NCBI RefSeq assembly: GCF_008035925.1 | Contig: NZ_CP036264.1 | Span: 7,225,641 to 7,289,640 of the forward strand | Reading direction: 5' to 3' | Length of the DNA stretch: 64,000 nucleotides | DNA from: Stieleria maiorica | GTDB taxonomy: Bacteria > Planctomycetota > Planctomycetia > Pirellulales > Pirellulaceae | In this document: piece after piece, positions 34,271-42,239 of the stretch | Layout of the letters: each line of letters opens with the position of its first letter | How positions within the stretch are numbered: the first letter of the stretch is position 1 | Translations under genes and position numbers: made by a program | Notes under the pieces: model-generated | Databases searched by the model: none | The model's input: the letters and a program-made list of their open reading frames with translations, nothing else | Told to the model about the DNA's origin: nothing

Positions 34271-35764
34271 ATGCTCCGCGATGATCGATCGACAGGATAC
34301 CGCGTGAGTCCGTCGCCGACCCGAACTGATCGGCGTGGCCCGCGTGCCGGCAAAGGAACGCAGTCATCGAGCGGGAGGACGGGACAGATTCGATTTTGGA
34401 TCTGCGTGTATCTGGTCCTCTGGTTGATTGAAGGGGGACTTCGACGATGGATCCTTCCCAGTTTGGCAACACCACTTCTGGTCGTTCGCGATCCGGTGGT
34501 ACTGGTCATCTATTGGTTGACGCTCAGGTCTGGGATGTTCCCCAAGAATAATCTGATCACCGCAACGCTGTTTTTAGGAGCCGTGAGTTGGTTTTTTGCG
34601 GTCACCCTCGGCCACATGGATCCCCTCGTGGCTTCGTACGGCGTCCGCTGTGACTTTTTTCATGTGCCGCTGATCTTTGTGATGGGGCGTGTGCTGACAC
34701 GTTCCGATGTGGATTCGATCTGTCGAACGGCACTCTGGGTTTCGATCCCCTTCACGCTCTTGCTGATCGCGCAGTTCTATTCGCCGCAGAGTTCGTTCCT
34801 AAACCGTGGCGTCGGCGGTGATTTGTCGGGGGCGGGCTTTTCGGGCGCACTGGGCAGGTTCAGGCCACCGGGAACATTCAGCTTTATCAATGGACCGGCG
34901 AGTTTGTACCCGATGCTGTGCTGTGCGTGGTTTTACCTGGTTTGCCGCCGCAAGATTTCCCTACTTCTGATGGGGCTTTCCGGAGGCGCGATTCTGTTGG
35001 CGATCCCTTTTTCGATCAGCCGATCATTGTTTATCGGCGAATTGGTCGCGATCTGCTTCGGCGTCGCGGCGATCGGTTTCGGGGGCGCGATGTCGTTCAA
35101 ACTTGTGTTCCGCAGTTTGTTGGGAGGCGGTGTGGCGATCGCACTGTTTTGTTGTATCCCGGGGACATCCGAAGCATTTGCCGCGTTTGCCGACCGATGG
35201 GAAAAGTCAACGACCAACCGAGGCGGCGTTCAGGAGGCGATCGTCGGTCGCGTCGTCGAAGGACTTCTACAGCCATTTTCCAACATGCCCGTCATCGGCT
35301 ATGGGAGCGGGATTTCGACAATCGTCGGGCAGAAACTCGCAACCGGAACGCGGGGATTCGGCTATTCCGAAGGCGAGTGGGGGCGGATCCTCATGGAAGG
35401 AGGTCTGGTGCTTGGCCCCCTGGTTCTGGGCTATCGCATTTCTATCTTGTGCGTGTTGGCATTGGCGACTTGCAGAGCGGCATTACGACGTGATTGGTGC
35501 TCGCTACCCTTTCTCGCAGTGAGCGCACAAATGATTTTGCTCGGCCAGTGGGGACAAGCGACGTCGTTGGGGGCATCCATTATCACCGGAGGGTTTTGTC
35601 TGGCTGCTTCAAGACCTGCCGGCGTTGGGTCCAGGAGGCGGAAAAGTCCAACACGCAACCGGCGATCAGCGAGACGCGTTTCGCGGCGTCGCGATCAGAC
35701 ACCGCATTTTCAGAATCGTGCCCCCGGGGTTCAGGCGGCTGAGGCTACATCAGGCCGAAACTAG
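34271..35764 (+). CDS. O-antigen polymerase/ligase-like membrane protein (Wzy candidate)
   Basis: 497 aa with about 40 polar residues at the N terminus, then 10-12 hydrophobic segments (FWICVYLVLWLIEGGL, NLITATLFLGAVSWFFAV, LWVSIPFTLLLIAQFY, LLLMGLSGGAILLAIPFSISRSLFIGELVAICFGVAAIGF and others) and a large periplasmic loop (FADRWEKSTTNRGGVQEAIVGRV...GYGSGISTIVGQKLATGTRGFGYSEGEWGRILMEGG). The loop with Arg-rich and SEGEWGRIL-like motifs fits Wzy polymerases. It lies amid the glycosyltransferase genes, the usual place for wzy. The C-terminal 50 residues are very basic and low-complexity. A second protein of this superfamily is encoded at 46856. Confidence 0.75.
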   Translation: MLRDDRSTGYRVSPSPTRTDRRGPRAGKGTQSSSGRTGQIRFWICVYLVLWLIEGGLRRWILPSLATPLLVVRDPVVLVIYWLTLRSGMFPKNNLITATLFLGAVSWFFAVTLGHMDPLVASYGVRCDFFHVPLIFVMGRVLTRSDVDSICRTALWVSIPFTLLLIAQFYSPQSSFLNRGVGGDLSGAGFSGALGRFRPPGTFSFINGPASLYPMLCCAWFYLVCRRKISLLLMGLSGGAILLAIPFSISRSLFIGELVAICFGVAAIGFGGAMSFKLVFRSLLGGGVAIALFCCIPGTSEAFAAFADRWEKSTTNRGGVQEAIVGRVVEGLLQPFSNMPVIGYGSGISTIVGQKLATGTRGFGYSEGEWGRILMEGGLVLGPLVLGYRISILCVLALATCRAALRRDWCSLPFLAVSAQMILLGQWGQATSLGASIITGGFCLAASRPAGVGSRRRKSPTRNRRSARRVSRRRDQTPHFQNRAPGVQAAEATSGRN

Positions 35765-35884
35765 CATCGTTGCCACAGCGATCGATTCGCTTTGGAAGGA
35801 TGGAGTGAAACGGCCGAGCCATCAGGGCAATCGCGACCTTGGTGAACCCGGGCATCTGCGGACACAATCGAACTGGATACATAG

Positions 35885-37156
35885 ATGATTTTGATTTCAC
35901 ATCCGACCGGAAACAATAACGTCCGTGAAGCCGCAACTTCACTGGCTGATTCGCGGTTGCTCTCGGAGTTCCATCTCGGGATCGCGGCTTGCGACGGAAA
36001 TTTTTTCGCACGAGCAGCCCGACTCCCCGGATTATCGGAGATTCGCCGACGCAGCTACGATTCGAAACTCTCATCCTTTTTGAAGCTACACCCGTGGAGA
36101 GAAACGGGGCGGTTGACCGCCTCACGCATGGGGTGGAACTTCTTGACCTCCCAGGAATCGAGCTTCTTCGGAATCGATTCGGTGTATCGGTCATTTGACC
36201 GAGCCGTCGCTCGTCGGGTTGAGGCAATGGAGGCAAAACTTACGGCGGTCTACTGCTACGAGGATGGGGCGCTGGAGACGTTTCGAGTTGCAAAACGTCT
36301 TGGCCTAAAATGTATCTATGACCTTCCGATCGCATATTGGCGCCGGTCACGAGCGCTTCTTGAAGAGCAGGCGGAACGTTATCCGAACTGGGAGCCGACG
36401 CTCGTCGGAACGCGCGATTCGAGTTCAAAGTGTGCCCGAAAGGACTCCGAGCTGGAACTCGCCGACGCGATCCTTTGCCCAAGTGGCTTCGTGCGGGACT
36501 CACTTCCCGAGGGGACAGCCGACGAAAAGCTCGTCAGCGTGACCCCATTTGGGAGCCCCATGCTGACACAGATGATCCGCGGTGCTGAAGAGGGTTTCGG
36601 TGGACAGGACACGCCGCTCAAGGTCCTGTTCGTCGGGTCAATGACGCAGCGGAAAGGCTTGGCCGACTTGTTTGAAGCGATGAAGCTCCTCGACCCGACA
36701 CGGTTTGAGCTTCACGTGTTGGGGAGTCCGATCGTGCCGATGGAATTCTACACCGATCAGTACGGGTTGTTCATCCATCATGCAACTCGCCCACACGATC
36801 AGGTCCTCGAATTGATGCGTTCGATGGACGTGTTTGTGCTTCCATCCATCGTTGAAGGTCGAGCGCTCGTCCAGCAAGAAGCGTTGGCATGTGGGTTGCC
36901 GATCGTCGTGACGGCGAACGCCGGCGCGGAGGATTTAGTCGAAGACGAAAAGGCCGGATTTCTGATTCCTATCAACGATCCCCGAGCGATTGCGCAACGG
37001 CTCGAGCAATTAGAACAGGATCGTCATCTTTTGGCGGGGATGTCCTTGGCCGCAGTCGAAAAGGCAGCGGAGTTGACCTGGGCGAGTTATCGCACTCAAG
37101 TCGTTGATGCCGTCAAAGAATGTTTGCAATCAGAAGCATGTGTTTCCAGCACGTAG
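35885..37156 (+). CDS. Glycosyltransferase family 4
   Basis: 423 aa. N terminus ILISHPTGNNNVREAATSLADSRLLSEFH is like GT4 enzymes of cyanobacterial and planctomycete exopolysaccharide loci. C-terminal donor domain: LKVLFVGSMTQRKGLADLFEAMKLL, FELHVLGSP, then VFVLPSIVEGRALVQQEALACGLPIVVT with an intact E-x7-E (Glu in VEG and QEA) and DLVEDEKAGFLIP. It is separated from the upstream polymerase by 120 bp and from the next glycosyltransferase by 40 bp. Confidence 0.88.
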   Translation: MILISHPTGNNNVREAATSLADSRLLSEFHLGIAACDGNFFARAARLPGLSEIRRRSYDSKLSSFLKLHPWRETGRLTASRMGWNFLTSQESSFFGIDSVYRSFDRAVARRVEAMEAKLTAVYCYEDGALETFRVAKRLGLKCIYDLPIAYWRRSRALLEEQAERYPNWEPTLVGTRDSSSKCARKDSELELADAILCPSGFVRDSLPEGTADEKLVSVTPFGSPMLTQMIRGAEEGFGGQDTPLKVLFVGSMTQRKGLADLFEAMKLLDPTRFELHVLGSPIVPMEFYTDQYGLFIHHATRPHDQVLELMRSMDVFVLPSIVEGRALVQQEALACGLPIVVTANAGAEDLVEDEKAGFLIPINDPRAIAQRLEQLEQDRHLLAGMSLAAVEKAAELTWASYRTQVVDAVKECLQSEACVSST

Positions 37157-37196
37157 CATTGAGAACGCCGGTGCGAGCGACGATTGAGGTGATCGA

Positions 37197-38396
37197 TTGA
37201 ACACTCCAAGATGCGATTCAGGCGTGCAAAAGCTGATTGTCATCGGCAATTACCCGCCCGATTGCCAACAGAGTATGGAGCGATTCGCCCAGATGTTGCG
37301 TCGGGGGGCGGAGGAACGGGGGATCACCGCCGAAATCTGGCGGCCCGAGGTGTTCTTTGCAAAGAGATACACCAACACGACGTCCGGTGCTGCCAAGTGG
37401 CTCGGCTACCTGGACAAATGGGTGCGTTATCCACGAGTGATCCGCAGGCGAATCGCAACGATGCGTCGCAGCGACTCGCTTCGGGGCGTCCATTTCCACG
37501 TCGCCGACCACTCCAACGCGTTTTACATGCGACAACTTCCCGTCGCGGGGTCTGCGATTACGTGCCACGACGTTTTGGCGATCCGTGGTGCGCGTGGCGA
37601 CGCGGATGCATATTGTCCGGCGTCGAGACCGGGAAGATGGATGCAAGCTTGGATTCTGAGAAACCTTGCCAGATCACAGAAGGTCGCCGCCGTCTCTGCG
37701 ACCACGCTGTCGCAATTGCAGACACTTTCGGAATCGGTCACAGGGGCCTACCCGCCAGATCGACGTGACTGGCGTGTCATCTTCAATGGTTTCAACGCGC
37801 GTTTCTCGCCGATGCCATGCCACCAGGCGAAACCGTTGCTTCGATCCGCCGGGGTTGATCCGGAACGTTCGTATTTGCTGCATGTCGGTTCGTCACTGGA
37901 GCGAAAGAACCGGGCGATGCTGATGGAGATGGCGGCCAAAGCGGGATCGAAATGGAACGGAGCGATTGTTTTTGCCGGCACGCCGCTGACCCCAGATCTC
38001 GAATCACGCGCGAGGCAGTTGGGGATAGCCGATCGAGTCATTCAGGTCTTGCAACCAGACCACGAAACATTGCTAGCGCTTTACAGTCGCTGTTTCGCGT
38101 TCGTATTTCCGTCGTTTTCCGAAGGCTTTGGGTGGCCCGTCATCGAAGCCCAGGCATGTGGGGCTCCGGTGATTGCAAGTAACGTTCCGCCCATGCCCGA
38201 AGTAAGCGGCGGTGCAGCCATCCATGTCGCTCCCGATGATGTCGCCGGTTTTTCGGATGCTCTGCTCAGCCTCACTGACGAAACTACGCGGGCGGATCTC
38301 ATCGAACGGGGATTCGGCAACTGCAATCGCTTTGATAACGAACGAATGGTTGAGTCTTACCTGGATTTGTTCAACGATTCGAGGACGGCCGTTTGA
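37197..38396 (+). CDS. Glycosyltransferase family 4
   Basis: 399 aa with a TTG start at 37197 (a GTG at 37224 is an alternative that begins closer to the first strand QKLIVIGNYPPD). GT-B features: NYPPDCQQSMERFAQMLRRGAEERG, donor domain YLLHVGSSLERKNRAMLMEMAAK, IVFAGTPLTP, and AFVFPSFSEGFGWPVIEAQACGAPVIAS, which contains the classical EGFG and E-x7-E motif; followed by SGGAAIHVAPDD. The C terminus overlaps the start region of the acetyltransferase gene. Confidence 0.9.
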   Translation: MNTPRCDSGVQKLIVIGNYPPDCQQSMERFAQMLRRGAEERGITAEIWRPEVFFAKRYTNTTSGAAKWLGYLDKWVRYPRVIRRRIATMRRSDSLRGVHFHVADHSNAFYMRQLPVAGSAITCHDVLAIRGARGDADAYCPASRPGRWMQAWILRNLARSQKVAAVSATTLSQLQTLSESVTGAYPPDRRDWRVIFNGFNARFSPMPCHQAKPLLRSAGVDPERSYLLHVGSSLERKNRAMLMEMAAKAGSKWNGAIVFAGTPLTPDLESRARQLGIADRVIQVLQPDHETLLALYSRCFAFVFPSFSEGFGWPVIEAQACGAPVIASNVPPMPEVSGGAAIHVAPDDVAGFSDALLSLTDETTRADLIERGFGNCNRFDNERMVESYLDLFNDSRTAV

Positions 38397-38401
38397 CCGT
38401 C

Positions 38402-39070
38402 ATGCGACTTGCACTGAAGTGTGTGATTGTGTTGATGCCGTGGTTTCTGCGACGGCGGATGCTGCAATGGGTGTTCGGTTACAAAATCCATCCCCTGGCG
38501 CGCATTCGAGCGTCATGGGTCTTTCCCCGTTACCTCGAGATGTCAGCCCACGCCCGAATCGGTCCGTTCAATGTCGCGATTCATCTTGACCGTATCGTGA
38601 TGGACGAGAACGCAACGATCGGTCGGGGAAACTGGATCACCGGATTCCCAACCGGCACCGACTCACGCCATTTTTCTCACCAAAACGAGCGCGTTTCCGA
38701 GTTGGTGATGGAACGTGATTCCGCCGTGACCAAGAATCATCATCTGGACTGTACCAGCCGCGTTCGGATCGGCAAATTCGCGACCGTGGCGGGATATCAA
38801 TCGCAATTCCTCACGCACTCGGTCGATCTTGCCGGCGGTCGTCAATCAAGTGCGCCGATCGAGATCGGTGACTACACCTTTGTCGGTACGAATGTGGTCG
38901 TCTTGGGTGGGGCGGCGCTGCCGGCATACAGCGTTCTTGGTGCGTCTTCGCTGCTCAACAAAAACTACACCACCGAATTGGTGTTGTACGGCGGAGTTCC
39001 GGCAAAACCGATTCAAACGCTGGACAACGAGATGAAGTATTTCAATCGAACACAAGGCTTCATCGACTAG
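38402..39070 (+). CDS. Left-handed beta-helix acyltransferase
   Basis: 222 aa from the ATG at 38402 (a TTG at 38393 overlapping the previous stop is possible). The N-terminal hydrophobic basic stretch (ALKCVIVLMPWFLRRRMLQWVFGYKI) looks like a membrane-associated helix. Hexapeptide-type repeats follow (ARIGPFNVAI, ENATIGRGNWIT, IEIGDYTFVGTNVVVLGGAALPAYSVLGASSLLNKN) with the end motif LYGGVPAKPIQTL. The family includes acetyltransferases that decorate polysaccharides. The His of KNHHLDCTSRVRIG is a candidate catalytic residue. Confidence 0.8.
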   Translation: MRLALKCVIVLMPWFLRRRMLQWVFGYKIHPLARIRASWVFPRYLEMSAHARIGPFNVAIHLDRIVMDENATIGRGNWITGFPTGTDSRHFSHQNERVSELVMERDSAVTKNHHLDCTSRVRIGKFATVAGYQSQFLTHSVDLAGGRQSSAPIEIGDYTFVGTNVVVLGGAALPAYSVLGASSLLNKNYTTELVLYGGVPAKPIQTLDNEMKYFNRTQGFID

Positions 39071-39110
39071 TTCCCCCCGGTGGACGGAAACTGGTGTGAA
39101 GGAAAACAAA

Positions 39111-40334
39111 ATGAAAGTGCTGCAAGTTGTTTCGTCGATGAACCCAGATCAGGGCGGAGTGTGCCAAGGGATTCGGAACACGCTTCCTGCGATGGCGTCG
39201 TTCGACTGTGACAGTGATGTGGTGTGCCTGGACGGAGTCGATGACACCTACGGAGTCGCCGATTCGTTTCGGGTCATCCGTCTCGGTGAGCGTATCGGAC
39301 CGTGGGCGTATTCCAAGAAGCTTCGTGGCTGGCTGAAGAAGTCACTGGCGGATTACGACGTCGTCGTGATCAACGGACTATGGACCTATCACTCCTATGC
39401 CGTTACCAGTGTCATTTCAGAACTTCGGCGTGAAGGTGTCACCAACCTTCCGCGAGTTTATGTCATGCCCCATGGCATGCTTGATCCGTGGTTCCAACGA
39501 CATCCTTCGCGACGTCTCAAAGCGTATCGCAATTGGGTTTATTGGAAAGCGGCAGAACATCGAACGGTCCGCTACGCCGATGGGATGCTCTTTACTTGTC
39601 GCAAAGAGTTGGAGTTGGCACGGGAACCCTTCCGTCCCTATTGCCCCAAGAAGGAGGTGAACGTGGGCTACGGAGTTCCCTCCCCACCCGGGTTTGGCCC
39701 GCAAATGAAGTCCGCATTTCTGGACGCGTGCCCGCAGGCGGTCGACCGGCCGTACCTGTTGTTCATCAGCCGAATCCATCCGAAAAAGGGCGTTGATCTG
39801 TTGCTGCGCGCTTACGCAGAAATCGCCAAAAGCAAGAAGGGCACGGACGTCATTCCCCTGCTGGTCGTCGCCGGGCCCTGTGATTCGGCCTATGCCCAGG
39901 AGATGAAGGAACTGGCACGACAGCTCCATTTGTTGGCCGCGACGCCGACGGTAAACGACAATTCCACGCCGCAAGTGGTCTTTCCCGGAATGCTTCGAGG
40001 CGATGCGAAATGGGGGGCGTTCTACGGATGCGAAGCATTCGTCCTCCCCAGTCATCAAGAGAACTTCGGGATCGCCGTGGTTGAAGCACTGGCCTGCGCC
40101 AAGCCGGTTTTGATTTCGAAGCAAGTGAACATTTGGGACGAGATTCAGGAATGTCAGGCATGCCTGGTCGATGACGATACACAAGCTGGAACGAATCGTC
40201 TGATCGATCGATGGCTGCACCTTTCCCCCGAATCGCAACGCGAGATGGGGCAGGCGGCCCTGCGATGCTATCAACAACACTACCGGCCTGAATCGGTCGC
40301 CGCTCGGTTCGTCACTGCTTTGTCGGGGGCCTAG
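39111..40334 (+). CDS. Glycosyltransferase family 4
   Basis: 407 aa from the ATG at 39111, preceded by AAGGAAAAC; the frame is open from a GTG at 39096. N terminus MKVLQVVSSMNPDQGGVCQGIRNTLPAM has the glycine loop; VMPHGMLDPWFQRHPSRRLKA is a signature of PelF/WcaK-like and cyanobacterial exopolysaccharide GT4 enzymes. Donor domain: YLLFISRIHPKKGVDLLLRAYAEI, LLVVAGPC, and AFVLPSHQENFGIAVVEALACAKPVLIS with E-x7-E intact (ENFG). It lies 4 bases before the WcaF-like gene. Confidence 0.9.
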   Translation: MKVLQVVSSMNPDQGGVCQGIRNTLPAMASFDCDSDVVCLDGVDDTYGVADSFRVIRLGERIGPWAYSKKLRGWLKKSLADYDVVVINGLWTYHSYAVTSVISELRREGVTNLPRVYVMPHGMLDPWFQRHPSRRLKAYRNWVYWKAAEHRTVRYADGMLFTCRKELELAREPFRPYCPKKEVNVGYGVPSPPGFGPQMKSAFLDACPQAVDRPYLLFISRIHPKKGVDLLLRAYAEIAKSKKGTDVIPLLVVAGPCDSAYAQEMKELARQLHLLAATPTVNDNSTPQVVFPGMLRGDAKWGAFYGCEAFVLPSHQENFGIAVVEALACAKPVLISKQVNIWDEIQECQACLVDDDTQAGTNRLIDRWLHLSPESQREMGQAALRCYQQHYRPESVAARFVTALSGA

Positions 40335-40338
40335 TCCG

Positions 40339-40935
40339 TTGGATTCGGCATCACTACTCGACGCGTCCCGGACGAAACCGTCCGAAGGTGGCGCAAGTTT
40401 CTCCCTTGGCAGTCGACTGACTCGGCTGATTTGGAACCTGGCGTGGATGGTATTGGCGTCATGGACGCCTGCCCCCCTACACCGATACCGGGTCGCGATT
40501 CTGCGATTCTTCGGCGCCCGCGTGGACTGGACGGCGCATGTTTACGGCAGTGCGAAGATTTGGTTGCCGGCAAATCTAACGATGGGAGCCCACAGTTGCT
40601 TGGGGCCACGCGTCAATTGCTATTGCATGGACCAGATCACCTTGGCCGACCGTGCGATCGTTTCCCAAGATTCGACACTCTGTGCCGGTTCGCATGACAT
40701 CTCCGATGCCGACTTTCAATTGATCACACGCCCCATTGTGATCGGCGAGCGGGCCTGGGTGGCTGCGGAGGTCTTTGTCGGCCCCGGAGTGACCGTCGGA
40801 CGGGGCGCTGTTTTGGGAGCCCGAGCGGTCCTTTTCAAGAATGCGATCGAGAATGGCATCTATGTAGGTAACCCGGCAAAACTGGTGAAAGAACGATCCT
40901 GGCGACAGGAGGCAACACAACATGCCCCAGCTTGA
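40339..40935 (+). CDS. WcaF-like acetyltransferase
   Basis: 198 aa, TTG start. It matches the colanic-acid WcaF acetyltransferase pattern: FSLGSRLTRLIWNLAWMVLASWTPAPLHRYRVAILRFFGARV, then VYGSAKIWLPANLTMGAHSCLGPRVNCYCMDQITLADRAIVSQDSTLCAGSHDI and the closing repeats PIVIGERAWVAAEVFVGPGVTVGRGAVLGARAVLFK. It presumably O-acetylates a sugar of the repeat unit from acetyl-CoA. It overlaps the next gene by 14 bases, so the two are coupled. It is the second acyltransferase of the locus, after 38402. Confidence 0.9.
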   Translation: MDSASLLDASRTKPSEGGASFSLGSRLTRLIWNLAWMVLASWTPAPLHRYRVAILRFFGARVDWTAHVYGSAKIWLPANLTMGAHSCLGPRVNCYCMDQITLADRAIVSQDSTLCAGSHDISDADFQLITRPIVIGERAWVAAEVFVGPGVTVGRGAVLGARAVLFKNAIENGIYVGNPAKLVKERSWRQEATQHAPA

Positions 40936-41827
40936 CCTGACAATCGTCATCCCGACCAAGAACGATGCGGAACGACTGTCGGGGTGTCTGCAGGCGATCG
41001 GAAAGGAGTTCGCGTCCGAAGTTGTCGTCGTGGATTCCGGCAGCGAGGATGACACGGCGGAGGTGGTTACGCGATTTGATGCAACGCTCGTGCAGTTTCA
41101 ATGGAACGGCAAGTTCCCCAAGAAGCGGAACTGGTTTTTGCGCAATCACACCCCCAAGACCCGTTGGGTGCTGTTCTTGGATTCCGATGAAATCCTCACC
41201 GATGCGTTTAAGCGGGAACTTGCCGAAACGCTTCCGGGGTCAACCGCATCGGGGTATTGGTTGAACTACTCGATCTACTTTATGGGGCGGGAGTTGAAGC
41301 ATGGGTATCCGCTGAAAAAGCTCGCGCTGTTTCGCGTCGGTGCGGGCGAATACGAGAGGATTAATGAATCACGCTGGAGTCACCTGGACATGGAGATCCA
41401 TGAGCATCCGATCATTGATGGCGAAGTCGGGCATTTCAACAGCAAAATCGACCACCGTGATTTTCGCGATGTGTCCCACTACGTCGCCAAGCACAATGAG
41501 TATTCCAGTTGGGAGGCCCGGCGGTTTCTGCAGATGAAGACGCTCGGGGAGACGGCGAATCCGCTGACACTGAAGCAGAGGATCAAGTACCGGTTGATCG
41601 AGTCACCATTTGCGGGCATCGTCTATTTCTTCGGCGCGTACTTCATGATGGGTGGTTTCTTGGACGGGAAACGTGGTCTTGCGTTCGCCCTGTTGAAGAT
41701 GGGGTACTTCACGCAGGTGTATTGCAAGATCCAAGAACTGCGGGCGGAACCACGAGAATCAGCTGAGACGGAGGTCGCGCAGCCGTTGCTTGTAGATGCT
41801 GCGGTGGCGCATGAGCCGCAGGGGTGA
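40922..41827 (+). CDS. Glycosyltransferase family 2 (WaaE/KdtX-like)
   Basis: 301 aa. GT-A features: LTIVIPTKNDAERLSGCLQAIGKEF, EVVVVDSGSEDDTAEV, the FPKKRNWFLRN segment typical of WaaE/KdtX-like enzymes, and DxD-like LFLDSDEILTDAFKREL. A C-terminal hydrophobic segment (FAGIVYFFGAYFMMGGFLDGKRGLAFALLKMGYF) is a likely membrane contact. The stop at 41825-41827 is immediately followed by the CAAAACGAT tandem array, so the end of the gene has been reached by the repeat. Last gene before a repeat-filled spacer. Confidence 0.9.
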   Translation: MPQLDLTIVIPTKNDAERLSGCLQAIGKEFASEVVVVDSGSEDDTAEVVTRFDATLVQFQWNGKFPKKRNWFLRNHTPKTRWVLFLDSDEILTDAFKRELAETLPGSTASGYWLNYSIYFMGRELKHGYPLKKLALFRVGAGEYERINESRWSHLDMEIHEHPIIDGEVGHFNSKIDHRDFRDVSHYVAKHNEYSSWEARRFLQMKTLGETANPLTLKQRIKYRLIESPFAGIVYFFGAYFMMGGFLDGKRGLAFALLKMGYFTQVYCKIQELRAEPRESAETEVAQPLLVDAAVAHEPQG

Positions 41828-42239
41828 TGGGTGGGGGCAAAACGATGGGGGCAAAACGATGGGGGCAAAACGATGGGGGCAAAACGATGGGGGCAAAACG
41901 ATGGGGGCAAAACGATGGGAGGCAGAATGATGGGAGGCAGAATGATGGGGCGCTGCAGTTGCTGCCGGGGTGTTGGTCAAAAGGTTTTCCGGTCAAGAAA
42001 TGAAGATGAAAGGCAGAAGGAGGCGGGGCAGAATGTTGGGACTTGGATGGGGTGGCATTGGGTTATCTGTGCGGCGGGCGGATGTTGAGGTTTTGTGATT
42101 GGCGTCAGGCGGAGTGGGGAGCTCGCTTGCGCTGTCGAACTGATGGGCCGTGGCACGGACGGCCTCGGCGGATGACTCGTCGGTCTTGTTCATTGTTTTG
42201 CCCCCATCGTTTTGCCATCTCACCCTGGACCGCGACTAG
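41828..42239. other. Intergenic spacer filled by inverted short repeats
   Basis: 412 bp with no gene. It begins with the tandem array 41833-41950, continues with degenerate units (GGTCAAGAAATGAAGATG, GGCAGAAGGAGG, GGGGCAGAATGTTGGG between 41988 and 42040) and ends with two inverted units at 42191-42218 (CATTGTTTTGCCCCCATCGT...). The arms could fold into a large stem. Minus-strand frames over it are repeat translations, not genes. Confidence 0.8.
41833..41950. repeat. Tandem repeat array, GGGGGCAAAACGAT units plus GGCAGAATGAT units
   Basis: Six copies of CAAAACGAT (41838, 41852, 41866, 41880, 41894, 41908) with an exact 14-base period, followed by two copies of CAGAATGAT (41923, 41938) with a 15-base period. 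The order and units are the same as at 11258-11415, 30 kb away. Confidence 0.95.
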
